Shown in pieces: positions 9,132 through 21,324 of a stretch of DNA of 64,000 bases (its first letter is position 1; each line of letters begins with the position of its first letter). The notes below the pieces were generated by a model that did not search any database, had not been told where the DNA came from, and saw only the letters and a program-made list of their open reading frames with translations. Origin of the DNA: Opitutus terrae PB90-1. Lineage in GTDB: Bacteria; Verrucomicrobiota; Verrucomicrobiia; Opitutales; Opitutaceae. The stretch covers positions 1,922,001 through 1,986,000 of the forward strand of contig NC_010571.1 in the NCBI RefSeq assembly GCF_000019965.1, in the 5' to 3' direction. A program made the position numbers and the translations under genes.

Positions 9132-9437
9132 ATGAAATCACCGGAGCAGAACGACCTTTTTGCGGATGTGCTGGCCGACTGGCGAGTGCAGCCGCCTCGC
9201 GATCCCAACTTCCGCGCCGCGGTGTGGGCGCGGATTGCGGCGACGAGCCGCGGGCTGAGTTGGGCAGGTTACGCGCGCACGCATCTGGCGGCGCTGGCGG
9301 GTGCCCTGGCGTTGGCGCTGTTGCTCGGCGGTTGGGCGGGACGCGAGCAGGCTCGCTCGGTCGTCGCCGCGGATCGCGCCGAAATTGCCGCCACGTATGT
9401 CCAAACGCTGGATGCGCGCGCGATGTGGGAGCATTGA
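9132..9437 (+). CDS. Small membrane protein, CnrY-like anti-sigma candidate
   Basis: The product is 101 aa. An N-terminal cytoplasmic part (MKSPEQNDLFADVLADWRVQ onward, about 60 residues) is followed by one hydrophobic span (LAALAGALALALLLGGWAG) and a short periplasmic tail. This is the layout of a membrane-anchored anti-sigma factor. I see no family motif, so the call rests on position: it is the first gene of a three-gene unit followed by a periplasmic metal-sensor protein and an ECF sigma factor, the order of cnrYXH in Cupriavidus. It would hold the sigma factor inactive until metal is sensed. Confidence 0.55.
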   Translation: MKSPEQNDLFADVLADWRVQPPRDPNFRAAVWARIAATSRGLSWAGYARTHLAALAGALALALLLGGWAGREQARSVVAADRAEIAATYVQTLDARAMWEH

Positions 9438-9483
9438 AAGCGGTGAGTCTAGAGCTAAGAGTCCAGAGCTGAGAGCGGAGAGC

Positions 9484-9912
9484 ATGAAGAATTTCTGGTT
9501 GAGCGTGTTGATGGTCGTCGCGGTGGGCGCGGTGTCGTTTGCCGCGTTCTACGCGCTTAACGATGCGCCGGAGATCCGGCGGGCCGCGCGGGAGCACGAC
9601 GCGATGGCGTGGCTGCGCGTGGAGTTTAAGCTCGATGAGACGCAGTTCGCGGCGATCAAGCGACTGCACGACGACTACGGCAAAGTCTGCGAGCAGCACT
9701 GCAACGCGATCCTGCGGGCGCGCCGGCAGAAGGCTCCGCCGGCGGAGATTGCGGCGCTGGAGCAGGTCTGCGTCGGCTCGATGACCGAGCACTTCCGGCA
9801 GGTCGCGGCGCTGATGCCGGCGGGGCAGGGCGAACGTTATCTCGCGATCGTGTTGCCGCGCGTGTCGGACTACTCGCACCAAGGCGCGCCCAACCTGCAG
9901 GTGCAGCCTTGA
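9484..9912 (+). CDS. Periplasmic heavy-metal sensor, CnrX/Metal_resist family
   Basis: The product is 142 aa with an N-terminal membrane anchor (FWLSVLMVVAVGAVSFAAFYA). A helical hairpin follows, carrying HDAMAWLRVEFKLDETQ and KVCEQHCNAILRARR, the signature of the Metal_resist domain (CnrX and relatives). His, Glu and Cys residues here are candidate metal ligands. The sensor would detect periplasmic metal and signal through the upstream small membrane protein to the sigma factor, whose TTG start overlaps this stop. A short purine-rich repeat fragment lies just upstream (9449-9481). Confidence 0.75.
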   Translation: MKNFWLSVLMVVAVGAVSFAAFYALNDAPEIRRAAREHDAMAWLRVEFKLDETQFAAIKRLHDDYGKVCEQHCNAILRARRQKAPPAEIAALEQVCVGSMTEHFRQVAALMPAGQGERYLAIVLPRVSDYSHQGAPNLQVQP

Positions 9913-10541
9913 GCGACGAACCGCCTTTGCCCGCAGGCAGGAACGCTGCGCCGGCCGGCCCGGCGGGGCCGAGCACGGAATGGATGCGGCGGGTGCAGGC
10001 GGGCGACGAGGCGGCGCTGGCGGCATTGATGGCCGAGTGGGAGTTGCCGGTGAAGGCGCTGATCGCGCGGATCGTGTTGAACGCGCGGGAAGCGGACGAA
10101 CTGGCGCAGGAGACGTTCGTACGCGTGTGGCAGCAGCGGGAAAAATTTCGTGCGGGTGCGGAGTTTCGGCCGTGGTTGTTCGCGATCGCCGTGAATCTCG
10201 CGCGCAACCGGCTGCGCTGGTGGCGGCGGCGGCCGGAGGTCGCGCTCGAGGAGTGGACGGGAAACGCAGCCTCGGAGAGCGGAGACCGGAGTGCGGAAAT
10301 CGGGAGACGGGGAGGCATGATGGGGGCGGAAGCGTTGGAGCGCGCGGAGCGGGCGGGGGCCGTGCGCGATGCGATCGCGGCGTTGCCGGTGGAGTTGCGC
10401 GAGGCGGTGGTGCTGTTCGAATACGAGCAGATGTCTCACGCCGAGATCGCGCTTGCGCTCGGGACGACGCCGAAGGCGGTGGAGACGCGGCTCTATCGTG
10501 CGCGCGAAAAACTGCGGAAAACGCTGGCGAAATGGGCGTGA
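9909..10541 (+). CDS. ECF RNA polymerase sigma factor
   Basis: The product is 210 aa, starting at a TTG that overlaps the upstream stop (TTGA). Sigma region 2 is seen around residues 45-95 (LAQETFVRVWQQREKFR, FRPWLFAIAVNLARNRLRWW). Region 4 is near 150-205 (ALPVELREAVVLFEYEQMSH, ALGTTPKAVETRLYRAREKL). The linker between them (ASESGDRSAEIGRRGG) is encoded by purine-rich sequence like the repeat fragments at 9449 and 15602. It should direct transcription of metal-resistance genes, most simply the divergent efflux operon and its own operon. That target assignment is inference. Confidence 0.9.
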   Translation: MSDEPPLPAGRNAAPAGPAGPSTEWMRRVQAGDEAALAALMAEWELPVKALIARIVLNAREADELAQETFVRVWQQREKFRAGAEFRPWLFAIAVNLARNRLRWWRRRPEVALEEWTGNAASESGDRSAEIGRRGGMMGAEALERAERAGAVRDAIAALPVELREAVVLFEYEQMSHAEIALALGTTPKAVETRLYRAREKLRKTLAKWA

Positions 10542-10637
10542 GCGGCGACGAGCAACCGGGGGACGGCATTTCCACGTGGCACAACGAGTGGTCGTTTATC
10601 GAGACTTGTCAGAAGAAGTGGCGAGGTAGGCTGCGAT

Positions 10638-10701
10638 GGTAGGGCGCGACCGCTGGCGCACCGCGAATAGTAGGCGGCGGGCCTAGCGGTCCTGCCCTAC
10701 C
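10638..10701. repeat. Palindromic repeat (GGTAGGGCG...CGCCCTACC type)
   Basis: GGTAGGGCGCGACCGCTGGC and GGCCTAGCGGTCCTGCCCTACC form a long imperfect hairpin downstream of the sigma-factor gene. It belongs to a family also found at about 16651, 36935, 42100 and 43236, all with GTAGGGC and GCCCTAC ends. Confidence 0.8.
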
Positions 10702-10778
10702 CGAAGCCGCGTCACTTCTGTCAGGAGGGCTCAATAGGTTACCCTTTCGGTTGAGCTGGGCGGTCGCGAGAGAGCTGA

Positions 10779-11804
10779 CTAAAAACTCCAGCTCACGCTG
10801 GCGCGGAGCCGGTAGTCGGGTGTGAGCTGCAGTACGGTGTTGTCGACGCTCACCGGAATGTCTGCGCCGAGCGCAGCGCTGAGGTTGAGCCCGAACGTCG
10901 CGGAAACCCGGGGGCCGAGAAACACCGAGCGGATGCCGGTATCGTCCGCGCGTTCGCCGGCGAAATCGTCGCGGCCCTTGGTTTCGCCGGAGGCGACGAG
11001 CTGGAGCGCAAGTGTGCGCGTGTGACCGAGGATCAGATACGCGCCGGGAGCCAATTCCCACGTGAGATCGTTGGCGAAACGATAGTCGTAATCGCCGCGC
11101 GTACGCAGGGTGTATTGCAGCAGCGCCGTGGCCAGGAACCGGGCGCGCCGAAAGAAGAGGTTTGCGCCCAGGTGGGCATCGGTCGATCCGGTGCCGAGCG
11201 TGAGATCGTGCCCGTGCACGCCACTGGCCGGTCCGTGAGCGTGGCCGTCGTGAAACGGTCGGATCTCCGAGTCGGCGGCGAGCAGGGCGAGGATGGGCGG
11301 TGCGGCGTCCGGCTCATCCTCTTCGGTTGTTTCCTCGGCGAGCCGGCGGGTGCTGCCGGTGGGCAACTTCATGCCGGCGTGCGCGTCGAGAATGAACGTG
11401 GTTTGCTCGGTTTCGCGGCGGAACACCTCGCCGCGCGCCAGCACGGAGATGTCGCCCAGCCCGCGTTCGCGTCCGTCCTCGATGCCCTCCGCGCTGGGTC
11501 GCCGGAACGAGCGGGTGATCAGCGGAACGTTGAGTTGCGCGCTCCAGCGCGGGGAGAAGGCGCGGCGCGCGACGAGCTGAGTGATCACGCTGTCCATTCG
11601 CTGATCGGCCGGATCGGCGACGCGTTCTCCGTCGAGCCGCAGGGTGCCGAAATGCGTGAATTGCGTTGCGGCGCTGAGCGTCCAAGCCGACGACGAGAGC
11701 CCTTGCGCGTGAACCGCCGAATACACGGCGCAAAGATCGCAGGCGGGCGCCGCGGCCGGCAGCGCGAGCGCCACGACGAGCATGAAACGGGCTGGAGATC
11801 TCAT
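10779..11804 (-). CDS. Predicted outer-membrane beta-barrel protein of unknown function
   Basis: The product is 341 aa, starting at the ATG of MRSPARFMLVVALALPAAAP, a signal peptide followed by ACDLCAVYSA. The body alternates short hydrophobic and polar segments and ends in VSWSF, with a C-terminal aromatic residue as in outer-membrane barrels. A His-rich loop (HDGHAHGPASGVHGHD, about residues 205-220) and the CDLC motif after the signal could bind metal. No named family is recognised. It lies downstream of the metal-responsive sigma factor on the opposite strand, so an association with metal resistance is possible but unproven. Confidence 0.6.
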   Translation of the reverse strand: MRSPARFMLVVALALPAAAPACDLCAVYSAVHAQGLSSSAWTLSAATQFTHFGTLRLDGERVADPADQRMDSVITQLVARRAFSPRWSAQLNVPLITRSFRRPSAEGIEDGRERGLGDISVLARGEVFRRETEQTTFILDAHAGMKLPTGSTRRLAEETTEEDEPDAAPPILALLAADSEIRPFHDGHAHGPASGVHGHDLTLGTGSTDAHLGANLFFRRARFLATALLQYTLRTRGDYDYRFANDLTWELAPGAYLILGHTRTLALQLVASGETKGRDDFAGERADDTGIRSVFLGPRVSATFGLNLSAALGADIPVSVDNTVLQLTPDYRLRASVSWSF

Positions 11805-12069
11805 GAATGACGATTGGATCGCGACGGAAGGGCGGAGGTTACAACGGAGGGCGGTGCCGAGTGGCAAGCTCCGGCGGGGCGCATGACACGGGCCAGGCCC
11901 GCGCGATGTGCGGCCGGCGGCGTGAGCACGCTGGATGCTATCCGAAGCAATGATTCGCGCGCCTGGGAGTCGGTTGGCTGCTTCAGCGCCTCTGCGATTC
12001 GAGGAAGCTCCTTCGAGCTCGCAGGCCTCGGGAAAGCATCCTGACCGCTGCGGGATTTGCGGATGGCTG

Positions 12070-12522
12070 CTACTGCTGGCGCGTGCGCTCGACCTCGAGT
12101 TGCACGGCGTGGAGCGAGGCGAAGATGTCGCGGAGAAACGCGACCAGCGCCGCGGCGAGGAAGAGGATGCTCAGCAGAAACACGGCGGCGATGCCCAGGC
12201 CGGGATTGAGCTCCAAAAGTGCGCCGATGAACAGGCCAAGAATCAGAACGCACGAGGTCAGCATGCTGCAGCCGGCGAACGTGACCGCGAGTCGCACGAG
12301 TCCGGCGCGGCGCCAGAGAATCTCGAGCTGACTGCGCGCGTGTTCGCGCTCCTCACCCGTGGTCGAGCGGGTCTCGCCCGCCAGAATGCGCGTGCGATCG
12401 ACGATTCGCGCCATCCGGTTGGTGAGGGTGATGGTGAGCGCGCCGACGCCGGAGATCAGGATCACCGGGGAGATCGACAGTTCGATGATCGAGGTGAGCG
12501 AGCCGGCGGAGAAGAGTTGCAC
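12070..12522 (-). CDS. DUF2721 family membrane protein
   Basis: The product is 150 aa with about three membrane spans. An N-terminal span (ISPVILISGVGALTITLTNR) is followed by a basic cytoplasmic loop (RMARIVDRTRIL) and two C-terminal spans (VTFAGCSMLTSCVLILGLFI; LGIAAVFLLSILFLAAALVA). This pattern and length match DUF2721, whose function is unknown. It is separated from the neighbouring pyruvate kinase gene by about 127 bp on the same strand. Confidence 0.7.
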   Translation of the reverse strand: MQLFSAGSLTSIIELSISPVILISGVGALTITLTNRMARIVDRTRILAGETRSTTGEEREHARSQLEILWRRAGLVRLAVTFAGCSMLTSCVLILGLFIGALLELNPGLGIAAVFLLSILFLAAALVAFLRDIFASLHAVQLEVERTRQQ

Positions 12523-12649
12523 GAACCGCAGGCTGCAGGAGCAGCATGGCTAGGGCAAGCTGCGGGGAGGGGAGGGAACGCGAACGGGAATGGCGGGCGG
12601 CGCGAGGCCGGCGGCCCCGAATGCGCGCGGGACGCCGCGCTCCCAGATG

Positions 12650-14086
12650 CTACCGCACGGTGCGGAGTTGGACGGCGTCCACGAGCCGGTCGGCGGCGAG
12701 AATGTCGGTGGCGACGATCAGCTTGTCGCCCGGCTTGATCCGGCCGGCCTGGCGCAACATCTCGATCGCGTTCTCGATCGTGGCATCCGGCTTGGCGGCG
12801 AACGGCATCAGGAACGGCTCGACCGAGCGCAGCAGCCGCATCTGGCGCAGCACCTCGATGGTCGGCGTGAAGGCGTAGACGGCCGCGCACGTGGGGCGCA
12901 GCGCCGCGAGGCCTTGGGCCATGTAGCCGTAACGCGTGAAGGTAAGAATTTTCGAGCCGGGAATCTCGTTCGCGAGTACGACGGCGGAGTGGAGGATCTT
13001 CATCTTCTCCGTCGAGAAATTCAGCGGCTCCTGATGATCGGGGTCCATCTCGGCTTCGATCCGCCGGGCGATCTTGTCGAGCATCTGCAGGCACTCGAGG
13101 GGGTATTTGCCGACGGTGGTTTCGCCCGAGAGCATCACGCAGTCGGCGCGCTCGTAGGCGGCGTTGGCGACGTCGGTGATCTCGGCGCGGGTGGGCACGG
13201 GCTGGCTGATCATCGACTCCAGCATGTGGGTGGCGACGATCACGGGACGACCCTTGGCGATGCAGGCGCGAACGGCGCGGCGCTGGATGACCGGCAGATC
13301 CTCGAATGGACACTCGATGCCGAGATCGCCGCGCGCGATCATCAGCCCGTCGCAGGCCTCGATGATCTCGTCGAGATTGCTGATCGCGGACTGGTCCTCG
13401 ATCTTGGCGATAATGCGCGCCTTCGAGCCATGCTCGTGCAGGAAGGTGCGGAGATCGTTCACGTCCTTGGCCTCGCGCACGAACGACAGCGCGATGAAGT
13501 CGACGCCTTCGGCGATGCCGAGGCTCGTGTCGACGCGGTCTTTCTCGGTGAAGGCCGGCAGGTTGATCCGCACGCCCGGGAGATTGATGTGCCGGCGGGA
13601 GCTGAGCTGGCCGGGGATGAGCACGCGACAGCGGATGTGCGCCTGGTCCTTTGCGAGGACCTCGAGGCGGATCAGCCCGTTGTCGACGAGCACGGTGTCG
13701 CCAATCTGGATGTCGTTGACGAGATCGCGGTAGTTGACGTCGACGGAGCGCACCTCCTGATCGGACTCGCGCGACGTGCTCGGATGCACGGTGAAGTCGA
13801 AGATCTCGCCGGGTTTCAGCTGGATCGGGCTGGGCAGGTCGCCGGTCCGGATCTCGGGGCCCTTGATGTCCATCAGGAGCGCGACCTCGCGGTTCACGCG
13901 GGTGCTGATCGCGCGGATCCGGCGGACGATGGTGCGCGTCCACTCGTGGGAGGCGTGGGCCATGTTGAGCCGGACGATATCGGCGCCGCCGACGATCATC
14001 TTTTCGAGCATGGCTTCGCTCTCGGTGGCCGGGCCGAGGGTGAAGATGATCTTGGTGCGGCGAAACGCGTCGGGAGTGACGTTCAT
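12650..14086 (-). CDS. pyk: Pyruvate kinase
   Basis: The product is 478 aa. It catalyses the last ATP-forming step of glycolysis, phosphoenolpyruvate plus ADP to pyruvate. The start at MNVTPDAFRRTKIIFTLGPA matches the family N-terminus; an upstream in-frame extension is Pro/Arg-rich and unlikely. Motifs are GADIVRLNMAHASHEW, MDIKGPEIRTG, the catalytic-site region KIEDQSAISN with IARGDLGIE, and MLESMISQPVPTRAEI with MLSGETTVGKYP. The usual ATQMLESM reads ATHMLESM here. The gene diverges from the antiporter gene at 14244. Confidence 0.96.
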   Translation of the reverse strand: MNVTPDAFRRTKIIFTLGPATESEAMLEKMIVGGADIVRLNMAHASHEWTRTIVRRIRAISTRVNREVALLMDIKGPEIRTGDLPSPIQLKPGEIFDFTVHPSTSRESDQEVRSVDVNYRDLVNDIQIGDTVLVDNGLIRLEVLAKDQAHIRCRVLIPGQLSSRRHINLPGVRINLPAFTEKDRVDTSLGIAEGVDFIALSFVREAKDVNDLRTFLHEHGSKARIIAKIEDQSAISNLDEIIEACDGLMIARGDLGIECPFEDLPVIQRRAVRACIAKGRPVIVATHMLESMISQPVPTRAEITDVANAAYERADCVMLSGETTVGKYPLECLQMLDKIARRIEAEMDPDHQEPLNFSTEKMKILHSAVVLANEIPGSKILTFTRYGYMAQGLAALRPTCAAVYAFTPTIEVLRQMRLLRSVEPFLMPFAAKPDATIENAIEMLRQAGRIKPGDKLIVATDILAADRLVDAVQLRTVR

Positions 14087-14243
14087 GTGGGAGGGTTCGT
14101 GGTGGAGGGGAAACGTCGGGGCAAGGCGGCGTCGCGTCAATGGCGGCGGGCGGAAGCCGAATGGTGGCATCAGCGCGGCGTGCGCCGGCGGCGCGCGCGA
14201 ATTTCCGTGCAGCGCTGGCGGTTTCCGTTTGGAGTCTGCGCCC

Positions 14244-15596
14244 ATGAGTTCCGACGCCGGCCACCCGAGCCGCCCCGTGCTGCAACCGCCTCATCCGCCC
14301 CATCCGCCCGGGCTGCGCGCCCGGCGCGGCCTGAACTGGGCCACGGTGGGCCTGATGTACACGAGCTACTATTTCTGTCGCTACAACTTCTCGTATGCAA
14401 ACAAGGCGATCAAGGACGAGTTCGGGTTCACGAACTCGGACATGGCGACGATGCTGTCGGCGCAGTTTATCGCCTACGGTTGCGGGCAGATCATCAACGG
14501 GCTGCTGACCGATCGCATCGGCGGCAAGAAGGCGATGCTGATCGGCGCGGCCGGCACGATCACGGTCAACCTGCTGTTTGGCGCGGCTTCGTTCTGGGGC
14601 ATGCTGAGCCTGTTTTCGCTACTGTGGGGCCTCAACGGCTACATCCAGTCGTTTGGCTCGCCCGGGTTCATCAAGATCAACAGCGCGTGGTTCAGCGAAA
14701 AGCAGCGCGGCACGTTTGCGGGGATCTTCGGGTTCATGATCAACCTCGGCCGGCTGGCGGCGAACAAGCTGCTGCCGCTGCTGCTGGCGGGCTTCGCGAT
14801 CGGCACGATGATGAACGTGCCGCCGCTGCACTGGCGCTGGGTGTTCTGGGTGCCGGCGATCATCGCCTCGATCGTGGCGGTGGTGTTCGCGTTCGTGGTG
14901 AAGGACACGCCGGAGGAGGCCGGCTTCCACGATGTCTTCAAAGGCGAAGCAGATCACGCGGAAACCAACGTTCGCGCGGAGATCTGGCCGGTGCTGACGC
15001 ATATCGTGACGAACCCGATGGTGTGGATCATCGCGCTGGCGTATGCGTGCACCGGCGCGGTGCGGCAGGCGATCGACCAGTGGTTCCCGGTGTATTTCCA
15101 GGAAGTGCATCACCTCAAGATGACGGGCGCGCAGTTCCAGTGGTTGGGCTACATGATCCCGCTGGTGGCGTCGTGCGGGTCGTTTCTTTCCGGTTGGGTG
15201 TCGGACCGTTTTTTCCAGTCGCGGCGCGCGCCCGTGGCCGGCGCGGTCTACATCATCGAGATGGTCGTCATTCTGGCGGCGACGCAGGTGCACACGGTGG
15301 GCTGGGCGATCGGGTTCTTCATCATGGTGTCGTTCACCGTGAACTCCACGCACTCGCTACTCGGGCCGGCGGCGGCGATGGATATCGGCGGCCGCAAGAT
15401 GGCGGCGTTCGCCTCGGGCTGCATCGACGCCTTCCAGTATTTCGGCGCGGCGCTGGGGATGACGATCCTCGGCTACGTCCTCGATAATTACGGCTGGGGT
15501 TACTACTTTTACTACATGCTACCGTTCGGCGTGGTCGGATCGATTTTGATGTTCTCGATTGCGCACCGGAAGAGCCTGAAGAAGGGCGCGAAGTAA
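14244..15596 (+). CDS. MFS transporter of the organophosphate:phosphate antiporter type (GlpT/UhpT-like)
   Basis: The product is 450 aa with about 12 membrane spans after a Pro-rich N-terminus. YTSYYFCRYNFSYANKAIKD, the first-loop motif DRIGGKKAMLIGA, NGYIQSFGSPGF and a mid-protein cytoplasmic loop are features of the OPA branch that exchanges glycerol-3-phosphate or hexose phosphates for phosphate. The N-terminal segment with paired Tyr and Arg residues matches the substrate-binding Arg region in GlpT. The substrate cannot be fixed from sequence. It is divergent from pyruvate kinase, with 157 bp between the start codons. Confidence 0.85.
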   Translation: MSSDAGHPSRPVLQPPHPPHPPGLRARRGLNWATVGLMYTSYYFCRYNFSYANKAIKDEFGFTNSDMATMLSAQFIAYGCGQIINGLLTDRIGGKKAMLIGAAGTITVNLLFGAASFWGMLSLFSLLWGLNGYIQSFGSPGFIKINSAWFSEKQRGTFAGIFGFMINLGRLAANKLLPLLLAGFAIGTMMNVPPLHWRWVFWVPAIIASIVAVVFAFVVKDTPEEAGFHDVFKGEADHAETNVRAEIWPVLTHIVTNPMVWIIALAYACTGAVRQAIDQWFPVYFQEVHHLKMTGAQFQWLGYMIPLVASCGSFLSGWVSDRFFQSRRAPVAGAVYIIEMVVILAATQVHTVGWAIGFFIMVSFTVNSTHSLLGPAAAMDIGGRKMAAFASGCIDAFQYFGAALGMTILGYVLDNYGWGYYFYYMLPFGVVGSILMFSIAHRKSLKKGAK

Positions 15597-15601
15597 GACG
15601 G

Positions 15602-15759
15602 AAGTCTAGAGCCCAGAGCGGAGGGCAGGGAGCAGTTGAGAGTTGAGGGTTGAGAGATGAGAGAGGTAGGGACGGCTGTCCGCGCCGGCCGCGAGGATTC
15701 CTAGCGCTTTCGGACGCCACGGAGTGGTGCAGTGCGTTGAGGGCAACGCGTTCCACCTT
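15602..15759. repeat. Composite of purine-rich repeat and palindromic repeat fragments
   Basis: The interval between the antiporter and hydrolase genes is built from three pieces. The first is a purine-rich tract with GTCTAGAGCCCAGAGCGGAG (also seen near 9449). The second is a GTAGGGACGGCTGTCC fragment like that at 8391. The third, at the end, is GTTGAGGGCAACGCGTTCC, also present at 53649. No gene is seen in it. Confidence 0.7.
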
Positions 15760-15778
15760 CCGCTTTTCGGATCTCTGC

Positions 15779-16582
15779 TCACCCGCAGTCGCAGAGCGGC
15801 GTGCTCTCGCCTTGGCAGACGATCGAGAACTCGCAGGCGGTGAGCGTGGGGCGCAGCGTGGCCAACATCCGCTCGACCGCGGCGCGGGAGTTACACTCGC
15901 GCGAAAGGTGCGTCAGGTAAACGTGCCGCCACTGCGGGCAGGCGATCTCGGTGAGGAGTTCGCGCACGGCTTCGTTGGAGAGATGCCCATGCCGGCCGCT
16001 AATCCGCTGCTTCGTGGGCCACGGCCGGCGCGTGTCGGCTTTGAGCAACTCGGGGCAGTGATTCGCCTCGATCACGACAACGCAGCAGTCGCGCAGCTGT
16101 TCGCGGACGTTCAGCGGCGCATGCCCGAGGTCGGTCAAAAACGTGAGCGAGCGTCGCGGCGAAAACAAATCGCCGTCGTGCCCGGAGGTGAACCGGAACC
16201 CGACCGGCTCCTGGGCATCGTGTGGCACCGAGAAGGTGGTGACCTCCAGATCGCGAAACAGGAAACGCGCGCCGGTCTCGAACAGGTGCCAGGTCGGCCG
16301 GTAGGAAAGCCCGGCCTGCACCGCGCGGGCCGTGCCGGCGTTGGCGAAGATCTGGATGTGCGGAAATTTTTTCAGGCCCTCGATGCCGCCCGAGTGGTCG
16401 CCGTGCTCGTGCGTGAGGAACACGGCGTCGATCCGGTCGAGCGACTCACCGACGGCGGCCAGCAGCGTGCCGAGCCGGCGGGCGGAGAACCCGGCGTCGA
16501 CCAGCACGCGCGCGCCCTCGGTGACGAGGAGCGCGGCGTTGCCGGAACTGCCGCTGCCAAGAATGCTGAACCGCATGGCCAT
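15779..16582 (-). CDS. MBL-fold metallo-hydrolase (WalJ/YycJ-like)
   Basis: The product is 267 aa. The metallo-beta-lactamase fold is shown by the N-terminal RFSILGSGSSGNAALL, the metal-binding motif THEHGDHSGG, the later His in FSVPHDAQEP, LTDLGHA, EANHCPELL and a C-terminal HLS motif (VYLTHLSREC). These match the YycJ/WalJ type of single-domain hydrolases, some of which act as 5'-3' exonucleases in DNA repair. Cytoplasmic, with no signal peptide. Substrate not proven. Confidence 0.85.
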   Translation of the reverse strand: MAMRFSILGSGSSGNAALLVTEGARVLVDAGFSARRLGTLLAAVGESLDRIDAVFLTHEHGDHSGGIEGLKKFPHIQIFANAGTARAVQAGLSYRPTWHLFETGARFLFRDLEVTTFSVPHDAQEPVGFRFTSGHDGDLFSPRRSLTFLTDLGHAPLNVREQLRDCCVVVIEANHCPELLKADTRRPWPTKQRISGRHGHLSNEAVRELLTEIACPQWRHVYLTHLSRECNSRAAVERMLATLRPTLTACEFSIVCQGESTPLCDCG

Positions 16583-16650
16583 GCTGGATGGTTCTTGAAC
16601 CCCCAGCAGGGCGTTGCGCCAAACAAAAAAGTGTCAGGCGGGAGTAAAGG

Positions 16651-16736
16651 TGGAGCGCGCGGTAGGGCGCGTTATCCCTAACGCGCCGTCAGGTTGATCG
16701 GCCAACAGCGGAGCGGCGGGTTGGGGACAACCCGCC

Positions 16737-16741
<5 letters not shown>
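16651..16741. repeat. Palindromic repeats of the GGTAGGGCG type
   Basis: GGTAGGGCGCGTTATCCCTA plus ACGCGCC, and GGCGGGTTGGGGACAACCCG ending CCCTACC, form two adjacent hairpins. The right end supplies the stop codon of the kinase/pyrophosphorylase gene: CTA at 16737-16739 is read as TAG on the minus strand. Confidence 0.75.
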
Positions 16742-20114
<3,373 letters not shown>

Positions 20115-20224
20115 GAAAAGGAAGCTGGGACCATGAAACACACGAGCGTCCCGAAAGCGTGACCTAACAAGCGGCCGCGATCGGGATGCGCGAAGAGTTC
20201 GATCACAAATCGGCAGCACTGGAG

Positions 20225-20280
20225 CCGCGACGCCCTCGTCGCGGTTCTGCTCGAGCGACGCGACGAGGGCGTCGCGTCCC
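20225..20280. repeat. Inverted repeat (CGACGCCCTCGTCGCGG type)
   Basis: CCGCGACGCCCTCGTCGCGG and CGACGAGGGCGTCGCG are near-perfect inverted copies separated by a short spacer, in the gap between two nucleotide-sugar genes on the same strand. This may act as an intergenic hairpin. Confidence 0.75.
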
Positions 20281-20316
20281 CAGCATCTCTTTCGAAAGAT
20301 GGCACCGTTCCGTTCA

Positions 20317-21162
20317 TCACTCTTTCGGCCGCGCGGCGAGGAGTTCGACGAGCTGGGTGAGGACGTGGTCGCGGTCGCGGCCGGAGAGCGACAGCGCGAG
20401 CTGAGCGAAGAGCAATCCGTAGGACGCACCGATGTCGTAACGGCGGCCTGCAACCGAAAACGCGAGGTAGCGCTGCCGGCTGGCGAGCGCGTGCAGCGCG
20501 GGCGAAAGACTGAGCGGCGTGTCGGGGGCGGCGGCCTGCTGCTGTTCCAACAGCGAGAAGATTTCCGCGCCGAGGACGTGTAGTCCGAAGAAGCAGAGAT
20601 AAAAACCCGCACGGAGGCCTGGGACGATCAGCTGCTGCTCGGCGACCGACGGCGTCGGTTTTTCGAGCACAGATTCGATCTGATAAAGTGGTTGTTCGCC
20701 ACCGACGAGCCGGCCTCCGACGGCGCCGTAGGACGTGAGCTGGCTCTCGCGCGTCGGCTGGACGGCGGAGACGGAGGCGTTTTCGGCGACGGCGATGTCG
20801 ATCAGCTGGCGCGCACAGCTCTTGTCGTTGTGCGAAACGTGCAGGTGATCGCCGACGAGATGAAGGAACGGTTCGTCGCCGATGAACTCGCGGCCGCAGA
20901 GCACGGCATGACCGTAGCCGCGCGGGGTGCTTTGCGGAATGAACCGCACGCGTTCGCGCAGCGTGCCACAGGCTTCGGCGTAGGCGGATTCATCGCCGGG
21001 GCAGACGATCACACAGAATTCGTCGACGCCGGCACCGGCGGCCTCCTCCAGGATGATCTGGAGGGCGGCTTTGGTTTCGCCGTGCGGGTCAACGAGTGTC
21101 TGGAGCGGGAGGGTGCGTTGGCGCGGATTTGCGGCCGTGACGAGGGCTTTGCGGATTTTCAT
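20317..21162 (-). CDS. Sugar-phosphate nucleotidyltransferase, GalU-like
   Basis: The product is 281 aa. It has the nucleotidyltransferase fold of UTP-glucose-1-phosphate uridylyltransferases: an N-terminal loop (MKIRKALVTAANPRQRTLPL), LVDPHGETKAALQIILEEA, QSTPRGYGHAVLCGREFIGD, LVGDHLH and EKPTPSVAEQ. The canonical GxGTRxxP loop is degenerate (TAANPRQRTLPL), so substrate or activity may be altered. It probably makes an NDP-sugar and lies 202 bp upstream of the kinase/pyrophosphorylase fusion on the same strand, suggesting a joint role in nucleotide-sugar supply. Confidence 0.75.
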   Translation of the reverse strand: MKIRKALVTAANPRQRTLPLQTLVDPHGETKAALQIILEEAAGAGVDEFCVIVCPGDESAYAEACGTLRERVRFIPQSTPRGYGHAVLCGREFIGDEPFLHLVGDHLHVSHNDKSCARQLIDIAVAENASVSAVQPTRESQLTSYGAVGGRLVGGEQPLYQIESVLEKPTPSVAEQQLIVPGLRAGFYLCFFGLHVLGAEIFSLLEQQQAAAPDTPLSLSPALHALASRQRYLAFSVAGRRYDIGASYGLLFAQLALSLSGRDRDHVLTQLVELLAARPKE

Positions 21163-21324
21163 GACAGGAGCTGCAGCGGACCCACCACAGGTCAGCGCGG
21201 GCGGACAAGTGGTTCAATCTGAAAGCGGTAGATCGGGGGGAGCGCCATGAGTTCCTCAGGGAAGCCCTGAGCGCGGCGACGCGATTGTTGAATCCGTCGT
21301 GTTATCCGCGATTTCGTGAGTAGG

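Noticed and set aside
10268-10310. Purine-rich repeat inserted in the ECF sigma linker
   Set aside because: Only short similarity (GAGAGCGGAGA) to the tracts at 9449 and 15602; not enough to call an insertion.
11814-12044. A 76-codon plus-strand frame between the barrel and DUF2721 genes
   Set aside because: No ribosome-binding site, no recognisable domain, composition like non-coding GC-rich DNA.
12590-15487. A 965-codon plus-strand frame spanning pyk and the antiporter
   Set aside because: It is antisense to pyruvate kinase and out of frame with the antiporter; composition is that of a shadow frame.
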